A DNA stretch of 64,000 bases from Nitrincola iocasae (GCF_008727795.1 NZ_CP044222.1:992001-1056000), one strand, 5' to 3'. Positions 1-9,468 are shown, counted from the first letter of the stretch. The notes: generated by a model not told the origin, from the letters alone. Numbers and translations: made by a program.

Positions 1-600
1 CTGGAGCATTTTGCGTCTATCGAATCCACACTTCTAGAGCAGTTCCGCAGCGGCCTGGCTATTATTCATACAGTACAGGAAGGGCGTGGTTCTGGAGCTG
101 ACCTGGCTGCCAGTCTTAGTGGCGGGATAGTGTGTTTCTCACCCTCACCTTTGCAGATCGAAGCCTTGCAGTGTCCGGATGGACTCACCCTGTCACTTTT
201 CTACTGTGGCTACAAAATGAAAACGCCCGAGGTGCTGCGTTATGTGGAATCTCGCTGGCAGCAAGAACCGCAGCTATTGCAGCAGCTCTACCGTTTGATG
301 GGTGAAACCAGTTTGGCAGCTGTCCGTGCATTAAAAGCGGCTGACCTGATAACACTGGGGCGGTTAATGCAGGTGTATCAGGGGTTGATGGATGCGCTGG
401 GTGTCAATGATGCTACACTGGCAAAAATGCTCGCTGATTTACGTCAGGATTCTGCAGTGCTGGGTAGCAAGATCTCCGGTTCGGGATTGGGGGATTGTGT
501 GCTTACCTTAGGTAAAACCACACCACAACCTCTACAGGGGTTCAGCCAAATTTCCATCGCACCAGCTAAGCTAGGTGTGATGCTGACACCTTGCTGCTAG
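1..600 (+). CDS. GHMP kinase, probably mevalonate or phosphomevalonate kinase (5' end outside window)
   Basis: The frame is open from base 1 and ends with TAG at 598-600, so this is the last 199 residues of a gene that starts before the window. It shows the GHMP-kinase motif 2 as GRGSGADLAAS (residues 32-42 of the visible part) and the C-terminal glycine motif KISGSGLGDC. These place it in the galactokinase/homoserine/mevalonate/phosphomevalonate kinase superfamily, which phosphorylates small alcohols with ATP. A diphosphomevalonate decarboxylase lies 3.3 kb downstream on the same strand, so a mevalonate-pathway kinase is the natural reading. Which of the two kinase steps it performs cannot be decided from this part. 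Confidence 0.8.
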   Translation: MEHFASIESTLLEQFRSGLAIIHTVQEGRGSGADLAASLSGGIVCFSPSPLQIEALQCPDGLTLSLFYCGYKMKTPEVLRYVESRWQQEPQLLQQLYRLMGETSLAAVRALKAADLITLGRLMQVYQGLMDALGVNDATLAKMLADLRQDSAVLGSKISGSGLGDCVLTLGKTTPQPLQGFSQISIAPAKLGVMLTPCC

Positions 601-754
601 GTTGCCTGCATTTTTCTTTTTATGCTCTGGCTTGCAGGTATTAGTCCAACGGTGGCTGGTGAATTGTTCCAAGTCATTACATCATGCGGTTTTGCTCGTA
701 TCTTGATTTAAAATGTGTTTAATTTAAATGCGTTAGATCCGCGGATTAGATGTA

Positions 755-2116
755 ATGCCAAGTGATAATAATTTTAAAACACACTGTACCATGCGTAGAT
801 TAAATCAGTTGTTGTGCTTTATGGCACTGTTTCTGTCCGTGACCTGTACAGCAACTGACCACCCTGACAACAGTCTGTATGATTTTTTTCAACAGCATGA
901 CTCGGTTATGCTGTTGATTGATCCGGATACCGGCACAATTGAAGATGCCAACCCGGCCGCTGAAGCGTTTTATGGCTACAACCGTGAAACACTTTTGACG
1001 CTATCAATTCACTCACTGAATACTCTGACGCCAGCGCAGGTGGCTGAAGAGATGCAAGTGGCGACCGCGCAAGGGCGTAACTATTTTGTTTTTCGCCATG
1101 TACTGGCTGATGGTGCCGTACGCACCGTGGAAGTGCGTAGTCATCCTTACCGGTTTGACGGGAAGTTGCGTTTGCTGTCAGTGATCAATGATATCACTCC
1201 AGGACGCCATGCTGATCAGGCGCTCTGGCATTATCAGGATCGTCTGGAAGAGATAGTTGATCTACAGGTGCAAGCCTTACAACAAGAAAAAGCCAATCGC
1301 CAGCGATTGCTGTTTGTTGCTGTCTTATTGCAGATGTTGGCTATAGTTGTGCTGATCATTCTGTCTATCAGTCTGTTTCGTACCCAAAAAGAACGCACCA
1401 ACTTGCTGCACCAACAGGAAAAAACCAATCGGGAATTGCGTCGCCTGAATGAAATTATGGCACACCACTTTCAGGAACCGGCACGCCGCCTGGTTAGCTT
1501 TGCTCAGCGTTTGTACAAAAAGGGCCTGGTAGAGGCTGACCAGGATGTGCGTGTATCAGTTGATTTTATCCATCAACAAGCGTTGCGCTTAAGTTATCTG
1601 GTGCGTGATATCCAGCGCTATCTGGCGCTGGACCAGGCCGATGCAGCATCGCAACATCTACACTTATCAGAGGTTATTGCGCAGCAGATGCGAGAACCCG
1701 AGTTAAGTGAGCGTCTGAAACATGTCAGTGTAGAGCTGAATTTGGCCGAGGACTCGTTATATTTTCCGAAAGGCTATCTGCAGCAAATTCTCAGAATATT
1801 GTTTGATAACAGTCTGAATTATGCCTGTGCAGATAGCCCATTACGGATTGAGGTGAAATCTCTGAAGCAGCCTGGCCATACGCTGATCCAGTTTATCGAC
1901 AATGGTTGCGGTGTCGAGCCGGAATACCGGGAACAATTATTTGAGATGTTTTCGCGCATTGTCAATGAAGCGGATAAGGCGTCCAGCACAGGTACAGGGA
2001 TGGGACTGGCCGTGTTGCGTAAAATGGTCGAAAAGAAAGGTGGCTGGGTAAACGTCCATGATGGTATGGGCACTGGCCTGATGATTGAGTTTGCCATTGA
2101 GGACCCCACACCATGA
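755..2116 (+). CDS. Membrane sensor histidine kinase with a periplasmic PAS domain
   Basis: 453 residues. A hydrophobic N-terminal segment (about residues 14-34) looks like a signal anchor, then a PAS fold (about 40-150), a second membrane helix (about 184-208) and a cytoplasmic kinase core. The dimerisation box has the candidate phospho-histidine in AHHFQEP near residue 237. The ATPase domain shows the N box DNSLNYA near 350, G1 DNGCG near 382 and G2 GTGMG near 413. The H-box resembles that of phytochrome-like kinases. An alternative start at 791 would begin directly with the signal-like segment; neither start has a clear ribosome site. The stop overlaps the start of the next response regulator by four bases, so the two are translationally coupled and probably form a two-component pair. 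The signal sensed is unknown. Confidence 0.85.
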   Translation: MPSDNNFKTHCTMRRLNQLLCFMALFLSVTCTATDHPDNSLYDFFQQHDSVMLLIDPDTGTIEDANPAAEAFYGYNRETLLTLSIHSLNTLTPAQVAEEMQVATAQGRNYFVFRHVLADGAVRTVEVRSHPYRFDGKLRLLSVINDITPGRHADQALWHYQDRLEEIVDLQVQALQQEKANRQRLLFVAVLLQMLAIVVLIILSISLFRTQKERTNLLHQQEKTNRELRRLNEIMAHHFQEPARRLVSFAQRLYKKGLVEADQDVRVSVDFIHQQALRLSYLVRDIQRYLALDQADAASQHLHLSEVIAQQMREPELSERLKHVSVELNLAEDSLYFPKGYLQQILRILFDNSLNYACADSPLRIEVKSLKQPGHTLIQFIDNGCGVEPEYREQLFEMFSRIVNEADKASSTGTGMGLAVLRKMVEKKGGWVNVHDGMGTGLMIEFAIEDPTP

Positions 2117-2559
2117 TTGATAAACCCTCCTTATTTAGAGTGCTGCTAGTTGAAGATGAACCGGCTGATGCACATCTGATTCGTCTGGCTTTTGAAGAGA
2201 ATAACCTGCTGGTTGATTTGCGTCATGTTAGTGATGGCGTTGAGGCTTTCAGTTTTTTGCGTCGCCAGTCAGGCTATAGCGATGAAGCTCAACCGGATCT
2301 TATTCTGCTGGACCTTAATATGCCGCGAATGAATGGGCTGCAGTTTCTGGAAAAAATAAAGCAGGAGGTCGCGTTTCGCCATATCCCCGTAGTGGTTCTC
2401 ACCACATCAGATTCCGAGAGTGACATAATCAGGTCCTATGATTTGGGCGCGTCGGGTTATGTTGTCAAACCGGTTGATATTGATGATTTTATACACCAGG
2501 TCAAGACGCTTGAAGACTACTGGATTACTTTGGTACGTCGCCCGCAAAAGCCCGGTTGA
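2113..2559 (+). CDS. Stand-alone response regulator (Rcp1-like receiver)
   Basis: 148 residues, one receiver domain with no output domain. The acidic pocket (EDEP, near residues 14-17), the phosphorylation site in ILLDLNMPRMNG near residue 67, the switch T/S in VLTTSD and the lysine in VVKPVD are all present. Single receivers with this long beta4-alpha4 region are typical partners of phytochrome-like kinases such as the gene just upstream, with which it overlaps in an ATGA-type junction. It may relay phosphate to the receiver-PAS-GGDEF protein encoded 26 bases downstream. That phosphorelay is an inference from order only. Confidence 0.87.
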   Translation: MIDKPSLFRVLLVEDEPADAHLIRLAFEENNLLVDLRHVSDGVEAFSFLRRQSGYSDEAQPDLILLDLNMPRMNGLQFLEKIKQEVAFRHIPVVVLTTSDSESDIIRSYDLGASGYVVKPVDIDDFIHQVKTLEDYWITLVRRPQKPG

Positions 2560-2585
2560 TTTTTTCTGAGCAGGTAAAAGTTTGA

Positions 2586-3887
2586 ATGACACAAGTCGAA
2601 GTACACGCTGAAAACAATGCGCCGGTAGTGCTGGTGATAGAAGATGAACCAGGTGATGCCCAGCTTATCAGGCTGCAGCTCATGGAACAGGATGTGTTGG
2701 CATATCAAATCGTGTTGGCAGGGTCTCTCAAGGATGCCGAAATACAAGTTAAGCAGCAAAACCTCATGCCAAATGCAATACTGCTTGATTTGAATCTGCC
2801 TGACTCAAGCGGTGTCGCTACTGTCAGACGCTGCTACCAGCTTTTTCCGGATGTGCCGGTAGTCGTGTTGACCGGCCTGGATGATCAGGCTGCAACAGAA
2901 GCCGCTATTGAAGCCGGTGCTGAAGATTATTTGAGCAAAGGCGCCGAAGGGCGCTGGATACGCAAAGCGATCCGCTATGCAATTTTACGGCATGAGCGTG
3001 ATGCTTCGGAGCGCCTGGCTATGGCTGTGTTCCGCCATGCACGTGAAGCGATCATGATCACTAATGCCGAGCAACAGATTCTCCAGGTAAACACAGCCTT
3101 TAGCGACATCACTGGCTACAGTGCTGAAGACGTGATTGGGCAGACACCCGCACTTCTTAACTCCGGTCATCATGACGCTACTTTCTTTGAGCAGATGTTT
3201 GCCACGCTGGCCGCTAAGGGCAGTTGGGATGGTGAAATATGGAATCGCCGCAAAGATGGCAGTCTGGTGGTGGAAACCATGAACATAAGCGCCGTGCATG
3301 ATGCGCGAGGCCAGGTTGTGCAATATGTGGCGTTATTCTCTGATATCACTCAGAAAAAGGCGGCTCAGGATAAAGTAAGCTACCTGGCTTACCATGATGC
3401 GCTGACCAATCTGCCAAACCGGACCTTGTTTATGGACCGTTTCCAGCAGGCGCTGGTGTCTGTACGCCGTACTCAAAGCTCATTGGCACTTGCCTTTATG
3501 GATCTGGATGGATTTAAAGCTGTTAATGATACCCATGGACATGCGGCCGGTGACTTTCTATTAGAAGCTCTGTCTGAGAAAATGAAGGCCTGTTTACGCG
3601 AAGACGATACTCTGGCACGTTTAGGGGGAGATGAGTTTTTATTGTTGCTCCAAGGGCAGTTGGATCAACAGACCACTGAACAGGTGCTGCAACGTTTGCT
3701 GACAACGGCTCATGAACCCATTGAATGGAAGGGGCGCACATTGGAAGTCTCGGTGAGTATAGGTGCGTGCTTTATCGACGGACAGTCGTTGAAAAGTCCG
3801 GAAGATTATATTACCGAAGCTGATGTGGCTATGTATCGTGCCAAGAAGCAGGGCAAAAACCGTTACTGTTTTACCAACAATACCTGA
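2586..3887 (+). CDS. Response regulator with PAS and GGDEF domains (diguanylate cyclase)
   Basis: 433 residues in three parts: a receiver domain (1-125, phospho-acceptor in ILLDLNLPDSSG), a PAS domain (about 145-265) and a GGDEF domain (about 270-430) with an intact active site LGGDEF near residue 346. It should make cyclic di-GMP from two GTP, with activity set by phosphorylation of the receiver and whatever binds PAS. There is no EAL domain. It follows the kinase and receiver genes on the same strand with short spacing, so the three likely form one signalling operon. It ends eight bases before mvaD. Confidence 0.88.
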   Translation: MTQVEVHAENNAPVVLVIEDEPGDAQLIRLQLMEQDVLAYQIVLAGSLKDAEIQVKQQNLMPNAILLDLNLPDSSGVATVRRCYQLFPDVPVVVLTGLDDQAATEAAIEAGAEDYLSKGAEGRWIRKAIRYAILRHERDASERLAMAVFRHAREAIMITNAEQQILQVNTAFSDITGYSAEDVIGQTPALLNSGHHDATFFEQMFATLAAKGSWDGEIWNRRKDGSLVVETMNISAVHDARGQVVQYVALFSDITQKKAAQDKVSYLAYHDALTNLPNRTLFMDRFQQALVSVRRTQSSLALAFMDLDGFKAVNDTHGHAAGDFLLEALSEKMKACLREDDTLARLGGDEFLLLLQGQLDQQTTEQVLQRLLTTAHEPIEWKGRTLEVSVSIGACFIDGQSLKSPEDYITEADVAMYRAKKQGKNRYCFTNNT

Positions 3888-3894
3888 GGATTCC

Positions 3895-4890
3895 ATGGAT
3901 AAACGTGCCACTCTGGCTGGCTGGTTAACGACTGGCACAACTCCTTCAGCATCAGACGAACATTTTGCCCCCAGTAATATTGCTTTGTGTAAATACTGGG
4001 GAAAGCGGGATCAGCAACTGAATTTACCGGTCAATGCATCCTTGTCTGTGTCGCTGGGTCATCTGGGTACGCATACCCGCCTAGTGCCAATTGACTATCC
4101 GGCTGATGAAATCTGGCTCAATGGCGAAAAACTTGTGCCCTCAGCCCCTTTTTGTCAACGCATCAGCGCTTTTTTGGATCTGTTTCGCAACCCGGATCAC
4201 TGTCATTTCCGTGTCACTACCCGTAACTCTATACCAACAGCCGCCGGGCTGGCGTCGTCAGCGTCGGGATTTGCTGCGCTGGCGCTGGCTGTCAACGACA
4301 GCTTTGCCTTGCAGCTCAGCAAGGAGCAGTTGTCGGTTGTAGCTCGCCTGGGGAGTGGCAGTGCCTGCCGCTCGATCTTTAGTGGTTTTGTCGAATGGCA
4401 GATGGGCCACAGGGAAGATGGTTTGGATAGCCACGCACTGGCATTGCAAAACCGCTGGCCGGGTTTGTGTATCGGTCTGATCAAGGTCGATGCCTCTGTC
4501 AAAGCCACAGATTCACGCAGTGGTATGCAACGCACCGTGGAAACTGCTCATCTTTACCAGAGTTGGCCGTTGCAGGCGGCGTCTGACCTGCAGCAACTGA
4601 AGCAAGCCATTACTGCACAAGACTTTGAACTCCTGGGCCGTACCGCCGAACATAATGCTTTGTCGATGCATGCCACCATGCTGGCGTCCTGGCCACCGCT
4701 GGTGTACTGGCAACCGGACTCGCTGAAAATGATGCATAAAATCTGGAAACTACGTCAGGATGGCCTGCCGATCTATTTCACTATGGATGCTGGTCCGAAT
4801 CTGAAATTGTTATTTGAATCGACCTCACTGGAAGAGGTGATGCGCCAGTTTCCGGATATGGAAGTGATACAGCCGTTTGGTGATGTCTGA
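3895..4890 (+). CDS. mvaD: Diphosphomevalonate decarboxylase
   Basis: 331 residues from ATG 3895, which has TGAGGA just upstream; the longer open frame from 3823 lacks this support. The enzyme converts mevalonate diphosphate to isopentenyl diphosphate with ATP. Diagnostic motifs are present: NIALCKYWGKRD near residue 30, the ATP loop TAAGLASSASG near 118-128, GSGSACRS near 156 and MDAGPN near 300. Most gammaproteobacteria make isoprenoids by the MEP pathway, so this gene together with the GHMP kinase at 1-600 marks a minority lineage or an acquired pathway. The signalling genes between the two are an odd interruption. It overlaps polB by eight bases. Confidence 0.92.
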   Translation: MDKRATLAGWLTTGTTPSASDEHFAPSNIALCKYWGKRDQQLNLPVNASLSVSLGHLGTHTRLVPIDYPADEIWLNGEKLVPSAPFCQRISAFLDLFRNPDHCHFRVTTRNSIPTAAGLASSASGFAALALAVNDSFALQLSKEQLSVVARLGSGSACRSIFSGFVEWQMGHREDGLDSHALALQNRWPGLCIGLIKVDASVKATDSRSGMQRTVETAHLYQSWPLQAASDLQQLKQAITAQDFELLGRTAEHNALSMHATMLASWPPLVYWQPDSLKMMHKIWKLRQDGLPIYFTMDAGPNLKLLFESTSLEEVMRQFPDMEVIQPFGDV

Positions 4891-7234
4891 CAGCATTCAG
4901 GGGTTTCCGTTAACCCGGCATCAGCGCGATACCCCTGAAGGAATTGAGCTGAGCTACTGGCTGGTGTCTGCGCAGGGTGCAAAACGTGTCAGCCTGCCGG
5001 GGCAGGAAGCGGTCTTGTTTGTGCAACAGCAAGACCAGAGCACCATAGCGCAGCAGCTACAGGACCTGCATGGCTGGCGCTGGCAAAACCTGGAACTAAA
5101 AAATCTGCTCGAGCAACCGGTGGCAGCGCTCTACTGCCGCAGTCTGACCACCTGGCACACCCTGGTAGAACGCCTTAAAGGTTCGGGTATTGTCATGATG
5201 GAAGAGGATATCCGCCCGGCTGATCGCTATTTAATGGAACGCTACATTTTTGCCGGTGCCGCCTGGGTCGAGGCCGGAGCCAAAAGCCGTCTGATCCCCA
5301 TCGATATTCAGCCAGCCTTCCGGGTATTGTCGCTGGATATTGAAACCACCATGAAGGCTGATCGGGTTCTGTCCATTGCGCTGCAGTCGGAGAATTACGA
5401 ACGCGTGTTGATGCTGGGGCCGGCATTGGGGTCGGAAGAGCCCCATTCAGTTATTACTTACTGTGCGGATGAAAAACGTCTGTTACAGCAGTTTGTCGTT
5501 GCGGTTCAAGATTTTGATCCAGATATCCTGATTGGTTGGAATGTCATAGGCTTTGATCTGCGTGTTTTGCAACGCCGAGCCGAGGTGTTAGGTGTGCGCA
5601 TGCAACTGGGGCGTGATCGGCAGGCACTGCGGGTAGGCAGTTATGGTCAAAACCGTCACTATGCGCGATTGACAGGTCGCGTGGTACTGGATGGTATCGA
5701 TACGCTGAAGGGCGCGACCTGGCAGTTTGAACGCTACAATCTGGAATATGTCGCCCAGACACTACTGGGACGCGGCAAAGCCATCGACTCAGTCAACGAT
5801 CGCGGCCAGGAGATTCAGCGTCTGTTTGCTGAAGATCAGCCCGCTCTGGCGCACTACAACCTGGAAGATTGTCGTCTGGTCAGTGAAATCTTTGCCAAGG
5901 CAGGGCTGATCGACTACCTGACAGAACGCACCCGCCTGACCGGACTGGCGTTGGACAAGGTCGGCGGCTCTTCACAGGCCTTTGATAACTTATACCTGCC
6001 AGCACTGCACCGGGCCGGTTATGTGGCACCTGAATATGCTTCAGGACAAACCGGCGATCATGTGCCCGGTGGCCATGTGATGGAGTCGGTGCCGGGCTTG
6101 TATCGCAATGTGCTGGTGCTGGATTTCAAGAGCCTGTATCCCAGTATTATCCGTACTTTCCAGATTGACCCACTGGGGCTGACCCTGGGCTTAAACCAGC
6201 AGGAATCTACCGCGGATAACACTGTACCTGGGTTTTTAGGTGCGGCATTCAGTCGGGAACAGGCGATACTCCCGGGTATAATTGAACACCTCTGGCAAGC
6301 GCGTGACCGGGCCAAACAGGAAGGTAATGCGGCGCTGTCACAAGCGATCAAAATCCAGATGAATGCCTGTTATGGTGTGCTGGGTTCAGATGTGTGCCGT
6401 TTTTACGACCAGCGCCTGTCAGCCTCCATCACGATGCGTGGCCATGAGATACTGACTGAAACAGCCGCTCAGATTGAAACCGCGTTTGGCTACAAGGTGA
6501 TTTATGGTGATACTGATTCAGTATTTGTCTGGCTGGGGGATGACTTGCCGGCAGAGCAAGCCGACGCCCAGGGGCCAAGATTAGCCGAGGCGCTAAATCA
6601 CTGGTGGCAGGATAAGCTACAACAGACCTATGGCCTGAGCTCGGCATTAGAGCTGCAATATGAAACCTGTTATTTGCGCTTCCTGATGCCACGCATGCGC
6701 GACTCAGAGCTGGGCAGTAAAAAACGTTATGCAGGGCTCAGGCAAGCCGCTGATGGTAGCGACCTGTTGGTGTTTAAAGGGTTGGAGCAGGTGCGCAGTG
6801 ACTGGACACGCCTTGCCAGAGATTTTCAGCAGGCGCTGTTTGCACAGATTTTTGCCGATCAGCCTTGCGAAGCGCTGATTAAATCCCGTGTGGCTGAATT
6901 ACTGGCGGGTGAGCGGGATGCTGAACTGGTTTATCACCGGCGCTTACGCCGCCCGCTGGACAGTTATCAGCGTAATGTCCCGCCGCATGTACGGGCGGCA
7001 CGTCAGTTGTGTCAGTGGTACCGTGATCAGGGCCTGCCAGCACCACTGCAACAGGGCGACACCATCACCTATGTGATGAGTGTGAATGGCCCGGAAGCCG
7101 CTGAAATACAGGCCTCCGCTATCGATTATCAACACTATATCGATAAACAGCTACGTCCTGTTGCCGACAGTATTCTGCCCTTTGTTGGACTGCAATTTGA
7201 TGATCTGACCCGGCCACAGTTGTCGTTGTTCTAA
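4883..7234 (+). CDS. polB: DNA polymerase II (family B, SOS polymerase)
   Basis: 783 residues, the usual length for Pol II. Start ATG 4883 lies inside the end of mvaD; a TTG six bases upstream is possible but less likely. The proofreading exonuclease begins with LSLDIETT near residue 150. The polymerase domain has motif A DFKSLYPSI near 413, motif B KIQMNACYG near 491 and motif C YGDTDSVF near 541. All catalytic acids are intact. The enzyme restarts stalled forks and performs some lesion bypass. No LexA-like box is evident directly upstream, as expected if it is read from the mvaD transcript. Confidence 0.95.
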   Translation: MSDSIQGFPLTRHQRDTPEGIELSYWLVSAQGAKRVSLPGQEAVLFVQQQDQSTIAQQLQDLHGWRWQNLELKNLLEQPVAALYCRSLTTWHTLVERLKGSGIVMMEEDIRPADRYLMERYIFAGAAWVEAGAKSRLIPIDIQPAFRVLSLDIETTMKADRVLSIALQSENYERVLMLGPALGSEEPHSVITYCADEKRLLQQFVVAVQDFDPDILIGWNVIGFDLRVLQRRAEVLGVRMQLGRDRQALRVGSYGQNRHYARLTGRVVLDGIDTLKGATWQFERYNLEYVAQTLLGRGKAIDSVNDRGQEIQRLFAEDQPALAHYNLEDCRLVSEIFAKAGLIDYLTERTRLTGLALDKVGGSSQAFDNLYLPALHRAGYVAPEYASGQTGDHVPGGHVMESVPGLYRNVLVLDFKSLYPSIIRTFQIDPLGLTLGLNQQESTADNTVPGFLGAAFSREQAILPGIIEHLWQARDRAKQEGNAALSQAIKIQMNACYGVLGSDVCRFYDQRLSASITMRGHEILTETAAQIETAFGYKVIYGDTDSVFVWLGDDLPAEQADAQGPRLAEALNHWWQDKLQQTYGLSSALELQYETCYLRFLMPRMRDSELGSKKRYAGLRQAADGSDLLVFKGLEQVRSDWTRLARDFQQALFAQIFADQPCEALIKSRVAELLAGERDAELVYHRRLRRPLDSYQRNVPPHVRAARQLCQWYRDQGLPAPLQQGDTITYVMSVNGPEAAEIQASAIDYQHYIDKQLRPVADSILPFVGLQFDDLTRPQLSLF

Positions 7235-7330
7235 GCCTGATAAAAACACTATTCCCTCAAGGCGATTACACGCTACAATTACCAAACCTGTTCAGGATTG
7301 TTCAAAATCATCTAGTCTGTAATTTGCGCA

Positions 7331-7366
7331 TCAGTGATCACTGATAAACTGAAACCTATTTATAAT
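7331..7366 (+). promoter_or_regulatory. Perfect 14-bp palindrome next to a -10 box upstream of rimK
   Basis: Positions 7331-7344 read TCAGTGATCACTGA, a perfect palindrome. A TATAAT lies at 7361-7366, so the palindrome would sit over the -35 region of a rimK promoter. No good -35 hexamer is visible at 17 bp, which fits an activator-dependent or repressible promoter. The protein that would bind is unknown. Confidence 0.4.
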
Positions 7367-7406
7367 CCCATAAAGCGTATCAGATCGCCGACGGCGGAGC
7401 CCCAGT

Positions 7407-8312
7407 ATGAAAATTGCTATTCTTTCGCGAAATCCCAAACTCTATTCAACCCGTCGTCTGGTCGAAGCCGCCAAAAACCGCGGGCATGAGGTACGGGTTA
7501 TCGATGCATTGCGTTGCTATATGAACATAGCCTCGCATAATCCGCAGATTCATTACCGGGGTGAAGTGCTGGAAAATTTTGACGCGGTGATTCCGCGAAT
7601 CGGCGCCTCCATCACCTTTTACGGTACCGCTGTATTGCGTCAGTTTGAAATGATGAATGTCTACCCACTGAATGAGTCAGTGGCGATTTCCCGTTCCCGT
7701 GACAAGCTACGTAGTTTGCAGCTGTTGTCACGCCGTGGCATAGGCCTGCCGGTGACCAGTTTTGCCCACTCCCCCGATGATATAGAAGACCTGCTCAGTA
7801 TTGTTGGTGGCGCACCGGCGGTGATTAAACTGCTGGAAGGTACGCAGGGCGTTGGCGTGGTATTGGCGGAGACCAATCAGGCCGCTGAGAGCGTTATCCA
7901 GGCCTTTATGGGATTGAAGCAGCATATTCTGGTGCAGGAGTTTATCAAGGAAGCAAAAGGTGCTGATATTCGTGCCTTTGTTGTTGGAGGCAAAGTGGTC
8001 GCGGCGATGAAGCGTCAGGCCAAAGATGGCGAGTTTCGCTCCAACTTGCACCGTGGCGGTTCGGCGGCACTGTGCCGGATTACCCCAGAGGAGCGTACCA
8101 CGGCGCTGCGTGCAGCCAAGGTCATGGGGCTGAATGTCTGTGGTGTCGATCTGTTGCGCTCCAATCATGGCTCGGTGGTGATGGAAGTAAATTCCTCGCC
8201 AGGACTGGAAGGGATAGAAGCCGCCTCCGGTAAAGATATTGCCGATCTGATCATTGAATTTATTGAAAAAAACGCCAAGCCTAATCGTACTCAGACCAAA
8301 GGCCAGGGCTAG
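7407..8312 (+). CDS. rimK: RimK, ribosomal protein S6 glutamate ligase (ATP-grasp)
   Basis: 301 residues, full family length. RimK adds glutamate residues to the C-terminus of ribosomal protein S6. The N-terminal MKIAILSRNPKLYSTRRL, the ATP-grasp core with EGTQGVGV near residue 148, the RAFVVGGKVVAAMKR strand near 190 and the magnesium site MEVNSSPGLEGIE near 255 are all typical. A GGAG ribosome site precedes the ATG. It is followed two bases later by an AstE/AspA-like metallo-acylase, so the two are co-transcribed; in relatives such a hydrolase is a common neighbour of rimK. Confidence 0.95.
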   Translation: MKIAILSRNPKLYSTRRLVEAAKNRGHEVRVIDALRCYMNIASHNPQIHYRGEVLENFDAVIPRIGASITFYGTAVLRQFEMMNVYPLNESVAISRSRDKLRSLQLLSRRGIGLPVTSFAHSPDDIEDLLSIVGGAPAVIKLLEGTQGVGVVLAETNQAAESVIQAFMGLKQHILVQEFIKEAKGADIRAFVVGGKVVAAMKRQAKDGEFRSNLHRGGSAALCRITPEERTTALRAAKVMGLNVCGVDLLRSNHGSVVMEVNSSPGLEGIEAASGKDIADLIIEFIEKNAKPNRTQTKGQG

Positions 8313-8314
8313 GC

Positions 8315-9367
8315 ATGGGTGCAAGTTTCAAACCCAATCAGCCGATCACCATCGGTGGCCAAACCCTGCAGCCGGGTGAGCGGCGCACGGTCGATCTGGT
8401 AGTCGGTAAGCTGTACACCCACACCGAGGCGATTATGCCGGTACAAGTGATCTGTGGTCGTCAGGCAGGTCCTGTGTTGTTTATCTGTGCCGCCCTGCAT
8501 GGCGATGAGATCAACGGTGTGGAAATCATCCGCCGTTTGCTGCGACTGCCTGCTCTGAGGCGCGTGAAGGGTACGCTGATGGCTGTGCCAGTCGTCAATC
8601 TGTATGGCTTTATCAATCAAAGCCGTTATCTACCCGACCGACGCGATCTGAATCGCAGTTTTCCTGGCTCAGCCAAAGGCTCGTTGGCTGGGCGCACCGC
8701 GCGTTTGTTTATGAATGAAGTGGTGAGCAAGGCTACCCACGGCATCGATCTGCATACAGGCGCGATCAACCGCTCCAACCTGCCGCAGATCCGCGCCAAT
8801 TTGGATGATCCTGAAACTCTTGTACTGGCCAAAGCCTTCGCCACTCCGGTTATCCTCAATGCTCCCTTGCGCGAGGGCTCCCTGCGCCAGGCAGGGTATG
8901 AGAGAAAAACGCCGATACTGGTGTACGAAGCCGGTGAAGCGCTGCGCTTTGATGAGGTATCCATCCGCGGCGGTGTGAATGGCATTCTCAGTGTGATGCG
9001 TGCACTGGAGATGTTGCCCAAATCGCGTAAAGCCGGATTTAAAGAGCCGTTAGTCGCCCGTTCCAGTAGCTGGGTACGCGCACCGCAAAGCGGCATCTTC
9101 CGTGCCAATGTCAAAGAGGGTGAAAGAGTCACACGGGATCAAACCCTGCTAGGTATCGTCGCCGATCCCTTTGGTGAGTCCGAAGAGGAGATCTGGTCTC
9201 CCTTAAGCGGTATCGTGATCGGGCTGTTGAAGCTGCCGCTGGTGAATGAAGGCGATGCCATTATCCATATCGCCCAGTTTCACCGTACGGATCTGGTAGC
9301 CGATCGGGTGGAAAGCTACCAGGAAGCGCTGGTCGCTGAGGATCATCCGTTTGCTGATCAGCTTTAA
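8315..9367 (+). CDS. Succinylglutamate desuccinylase/aspartoacylase family zinc hydrolase
   Basis: 350 residues, M14 carboxypeptidase-like fold. The zinc site is visible as HGDEINGVE near residue 68 (H and E ligands) with the third histidine in HGIDLHTGA near 144. A C-terminal barrel-like part (about 255-340) with APQSGIF and LSGIV resembles the lipoyl/biotin-like end domain seen in this group. Members remove acyl groups from acylated amino acids or trim C-terminal residues. Its position two bases behind rimK suggests work on the same substrate class (glutamyl or acidic amide bonds), but this is inferred from linkage. Confidence 0.85.
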   Translation: MGASFKPNQPITIGGQTLQPGERRTVDLVVGKLYTHTEAIMPVQVICGRQAGPVLFICAALHGDEINGVEIIRRLLRLPALRRVKGTLMAVPVVNLYGFINQSRYLPDRRDLNRSFPGSAKGSLAGRTARLFMNEVVSKATHGIDLHTGAINRSNLPQIRANLDDPETLVLAKAFATPVILNAPLREGSLRQAGYERKTPILVYEAGEALRFDEVSIRGGVNGILSVMRALEMLPKSRKAGFKEPLVARSSSWVRAPQSGIFRANVKEGERVTRDQTLLGIVADPFGESEEEIWSPLSGIVIGLLKLPLVNEGDAIIHIAQFHRTDLVADRVESYQEALVAEDHPFADQL

Positions 9368-9426
9368 CTGTTTCATGTGGTATAGGGCTAGGATCGTACC
9401 TGTCTGACTCGCCGTAAACCCATCCC

Positions 9427-9468
9427 TGGCTGACCCTGTGCGCCATCCATGGCGCACAGGGTCAGCCA
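9427..9468. repeat. Perfect 20-bp stem hairpin, member of the dispersed hairpin-core repeat
   Basis: Arms 9427-9446 and 9449-9468 are exact inverted copies around a 2-base centre. No T-run follows on either strand, so it is not a typical terminator. Read on the minus strand it gives a CGCC/GGCG hairpin, then a CAGGGATG stretch, then ACGGCGAGTC. This is the same order of elements as in the repeats at 10268-10376 and 16584-16677, and I treat it as a diverged third copy. Confidence 0.6.

Noticed and set aside
9427..9468. 20-bp hairpin considered as the terminator of the rimK operon
   Set aside because: There is no T-run on either strand, and its parts match the dispersed repeat family.
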